Assembly (NCBI RefSeq): GCF_000003605.2
Contig: NW_003138337.1
Span: 71,545-135,544 of the forward strand
DNA length: 64,000 nucleotides
Source of the DNA: Saccoglossus kowalevskii
Lineage: Eukaryota > Hemichordata > Enteropneusta > Harrimaniidae
Direction: 5' to 3'
Made by a program: the position numbers and the translations under genes
Notes under the pieces: model-generated
What the model was told of the DNA's origin: nothing
The model's input: the letters and a program-made list of their open reading frames with translations, nothing else
Databases searched by the model: none
In this document: positions 60,701 to 64,000 of the stretch, one piece after another
Position numbering within the stretch: position 1 is the stretch's first letter
How the letters are laid out: each line of letters begins with the position of its first letter

Positions 60701-63170
60701 GCCAAGTATGTTTTTAATCGAAAATGAATTGTATCGGTGCTTGAAAGAGTTGCGACTGCCTCTACATAAGAAATTGTGCATTGCGGGTGAAAATAACAGA
60801 TAACTGAATCTGGTTTGCATTGAGAAAATGATTGACTAATAAAGTTAAAGAAAAAATGTTTGCTGTTCATTGATATTCTGTTTGTTTTCGTTCTATATGA
60901 CAACTATCGATCGTATGCATTAGTAGATATTTCTATAATCGATAATATAATTAACCGTATTAATCGGTCATCTAGTTCTGCATATACGACGCCATTTAGC
61001 CTGAAGCTCCGTTCAGTTCATGGGTTGACCAAGCAAAACGTTACAGTTCATAATTTGTCCATACTTTTCTACACGTGGCTCACTGTTTTTTTGGGAGGGG
61101 GTAGTGAAAGTTATCGTTTCAAAGTGTTTAAAGGGTTCTGGTCGCTGTGTATATTTATATAACATTGATTATTCGACGAAAACAACGGTATAATGCTCTG
61201 TTCGTCATGATTTACTTTTATACTAGTTGCGACAAGAAGATCGTGTAGTAACGGAGATCGGAGCATTCGGGTATAATATCGCCTCAGTTTGTTGAAAATT
61301 TTACCCAACCTCAACATTTAGCTTGTTTAAATTTGTATCATTCCAAACATGGACCTCCATGCTTCGAGGTACTGTAGTCAGAAAATTGATAATCGTGACA
61401 TAATCACAGGCACTACTAAACAACTCCCGAGACTAATAACTCGTCTTGAATATTTCTTCAGCTTCGTGATAATTGTAATAAATTCATGTGATCGCAAAGA
61501 CACTATATAAAAAAAAAAAATTAACGCCATTCATGTCAATAGGTCGAATAACACGAGAATGGTTGATGATTAAACAATACAATTCACTTTTTTGACAAGT
61601 TGCTCCATTTAACAAATACTGCACAGCATAAATAACAGAAAAAAACATGCACAAGGACAAAAAAATGTACATGTCACAGATGAGACAGAGTTGCTCCGTC
61701 CAGATACACAACAGTAACTGTTAGAGCAAATAAAAAATGTTTGTTTCGCAATTCTCGCGTTATATTATACAGAACATTATCATACCTATATTAGATTGTG
61801 CACTGTATACTATATTGTAGAACATTGGAATAGATTTGAAGATGCAATTGTCACAGAATATAGAAGATAGCAGGCATCCAGTATGAGTATGAGTACTCGG
61901 TATATAGCTTATATGACATAGCCAGGTCAGGCAACTTGTGCATATGAAATAAAAATTGCAGTTCTTATTGATCGAATGAATGACCCTATGCTGGTCATTA
62001 AGCTTATACAATACATGTATTGCATAACCATCACAGATATTCTCAATTTAGTCTTTGACAATTTTAGTAATTGCAGATTTGTTTAATGCGCTAACACGTT
62101 TATTACTTGCATGAAATGCGCTCGTCGTTCATCGTTCATATCGCCAAGTAATTCCATTAAAAAACGTAGTCAACTCGTCGCACACTGGTACATTTGTATC
62201 AGTTACAACTGCGTTTCCAACTTGTCGACATGCCTGTTATTATTCTCACTCAATGCTAGGCTTAATCATGTGCAGTACCAACCAATGTTTTGTATGGTCA
62301 ATGCTGGGCATTGAATTTGCAAAGCCTTACAAGAGTCGTTTTACTGTTTCAATTACAATAAGGTCTTATATGTTCTTTGAATTCTTTCAATTATTGTCTT
62401 ATTATTTTGTTCTCAATTATCCCATATTCTATGTATTATATTTTTAGAAATTCAGTTCACGTTTCGAATTGCCTTAGTTTTGTGATATAAATAAGTTCTT
62501 ATTTTATGGCGTAACAGTCGGTTTTATATAGGTTTTTGATTTAGTGATGCAGCATATCTCCGCAATTGTATCCACCATTTCTTTGAATTCATTAGTGACT
62601 TCCTGTGAAGTGTGATTGAAACAATCATTGTGTGTAACGTTGTTGTTCTTCAGTTTGTTAGTATAATTTATATATTTGTTTGTTTTCTCTTCATGCACTT
62701 TGTACACATTATTGTGTACATTGTTATATAAATTGATATCATCATCTTTAGAATTAGTTCAAGCAATAACGACACAATATTGATATGTATATCAACCAGA
62801 TGGTTTTGGACAGCTATACGTTATGTATCTGTTAACACAGAATTATGAACAAATACAGCCATCCCAAGTGAATAATCCATTAAGGAGTCGAAAATTTCAA
62901 AGAAGCAAGACAATAATAGCCTCACAAAATAATACAATATGAACCATTTTGGTAACTAGTATATTTATTGTGAAATAAAGGCGATATCGTGATGCTGATA
63001 TGTTCAGTGTTTTGCAGCATGCCAATGACTTTTACAGGATGACATGAGTGCTTTGACACCTGGAGCTGCGTTATACCAAATATACAAAATGTAGACAGTT
63101 GAAACTTATCTCGTAGACTAGTAGAATTCTCCCATAAAGTGAATGAAATTACCTGGCCATAAGCTTGGAT
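57800..63170. other. Long stretch without a supported gene
   Basis: Open frames are short and lack framing. A minus-strand frame at 60616-60903 ends in a hydrophobic helix (SIFLLVIIVFLIILSAFGVM) and could be a terminal exon, but no partner is found. A word resembling TTTAATCATCAACCATTC recurs at about 60066 and 61562. Confidence 0.4.
59856..59982. mobile_element. MITE family M1, truncated copy
   Basis: Carries GTTTACAAACAAGCGTCTAC and the right end GACGACCCTTTCGCTTTAA but lacks its left inverted end. Confidence 0.7.
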
Positions 63171-63181
63171 TAGTAACAGAA

Positions 63182-63640
63182 AAGCTTATAATAAAATAGA
63201 ATAGAATAGAATAGAATTCGACAAAATATAAATAAATGTAAACAATAAACTGCAATTCGATACACTACACTACATACTCAACTACTCTACACTAACTATA
63301 CACACTACATTACATTACATCACACTGCAGTTTACACTACACTACACTACACTACACTACACTACACTACACTACACTACACACTCAACTACTCTACCCT
63401 AACTATACACACTACATTACATTACATCACACCGCAGTTTACACTACACTACACTACATTACATTACATCACACCGCAGTTTACACTACACTACACTACA
63501 CTACACTACACTACACTACACTACACTACACTACACTACACTACACTACACACTCAACTACTCTACCCTAACTATACACACTACACTACATTACATCACA
63601 CTACAGTTTACACTACACTACAATGCAATACACTCATAAA
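63182..63640. repeat. (ACACT)n arrays with a ~65-bp interspersed unit
   Basis: Runs of the pentamer alternate with a unit containing CTCAACTACTCTACCCTAAC and ACATCACACCGCAGTTTACA, present at about 63274, 63381 and 63548 and partly at 63457. Preceded by (AATAG)n at 63196-63218. Confidence 0.9.
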
Positions 63641-63837
63641 TAAAACAAAATTGTCCAATTATGCGTGTTCTGTGTATGAAACTGAGTAAACATTATCACT
63701 AGAAATGAAAAACGGCCATAATGTTGAATCCAAAATGCATTATCGTCTGATTAAATTTACTAAATTCTGCAAATGAAATAGAAAAAACAAATTTTGTATG
63801 GCACCTGGCGTTTTACATTTCGAGTGAAATTTCCACC

Positions 63838-64000
63838 ATTATAACCTTAGATTATATTCACCTCAAGCCCATATTAATAGCCTTGGATGATATCTACATC
63901 AGGCCACTATTATAGCCGTAGATTATATCCACCTCAGGACCATTATTATAGCCTTAGATTATATCCACCTCAGGCCATTATTATAGCCTTAGATTATCCA
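63838..64000. repeat. 35-36 bp tandem repeat running off the window
   Basis: Core TAGCCTTAGATTATATCCAC followed by CTCAGGCCATTAT. At least four units, the last two nearly identical. The array continues past the right edge. Confidence 0.85.

Noticed and set aside
60616-60903. Minus-strand frame ending in a hydrophobic helix
   Set aside because: Only one helix, no family match, and no joinable exon; hydrophobic frames arise easily in T-rich DNA.

Overview
This is AT-rich animal nuclear DNA. Genes are split by GT-AG introns with clean branch/acceptor tracts, intergenic DNA is dense in MITEs, LINE fossils and minisatellites, and there is one assembly gap (23256-23544). A transition-zone cilium gene (TMEM237), an arylsulfatase B-type sulfatase, a C2H2 zinc-finger gene and a very large PIDD-type LRR/ZU5/UPA/death-domain gene together suggest a marine invertebrate, plausibly a deuterostome such as a lancelet or hemichordate. 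The sequence alone does not settle the species.

Layout. 307-2637 (+): the last three exons of an unrecognised Pro/Ser/Glu-rich gene. 2.7-6.7 kb: intergenic, with a 700-bp minisatellite. 6697-21431 (-): TMEM237, 16 coding exons that I could join in frame to 504 codons, with large introns full of MITEs. 21.4-31.4 kb: no certain gene; an NRF1-type promoter motif for TMEM237, the gap, nested LINE remains, TTAA-flanked MITEs and two weak exon candidates. 31683-33245 (+): a C2H2 zinc-finger protein with about 16 fingers and an internal six-finger duplication. 34914-42802 (-): an arylsulfatase B-like gene, seven exons, 508 codons, with its formylglycine motif present. 42.8-46.9 kb: repeats only. 46888-56366 (-): one 15-exon reading frame of about 1972 codons carrying four consecutive LRR modules (about 59 repeats), then two ZU5 domains, a UPA domain and a death domain. 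56.5-64 kb: no gene supported; repeats, including pentanucleotide and 35-36 bp arrays at the right edge.

The most notable item is the giant PIDD-like gene. Its LRR part is built from four copies of a two-exon cassette (a long LRR exon plus a 183-186 nt cap exon), every junction being phase 1. The two ZU5 positions where vertebrate PIDD1 self-cleaves (His-Phe-Ser) read Lys-Phe-Ala and Gln-Phe-Thr here. It may be a death-fold scaffold with an enlarged sensor and altered processing. The genes are not an operon and show no evident shared pathway.

The repeat landscape is informative in itself. At least five short inverted-repeat families sit on TTAA sites (M1-M5), and three families share CTGTAAAA-type ends on TA sites (T1-T3). 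Inside a TMEM237 intron, a T1 copy is split by a tandem 384-bp duplication whose second copy is itself split by a 397-bp insertion. No CRISPR array, tRNA or rRNA gene, or retrovirus/LTR/Polinton element was recognised.
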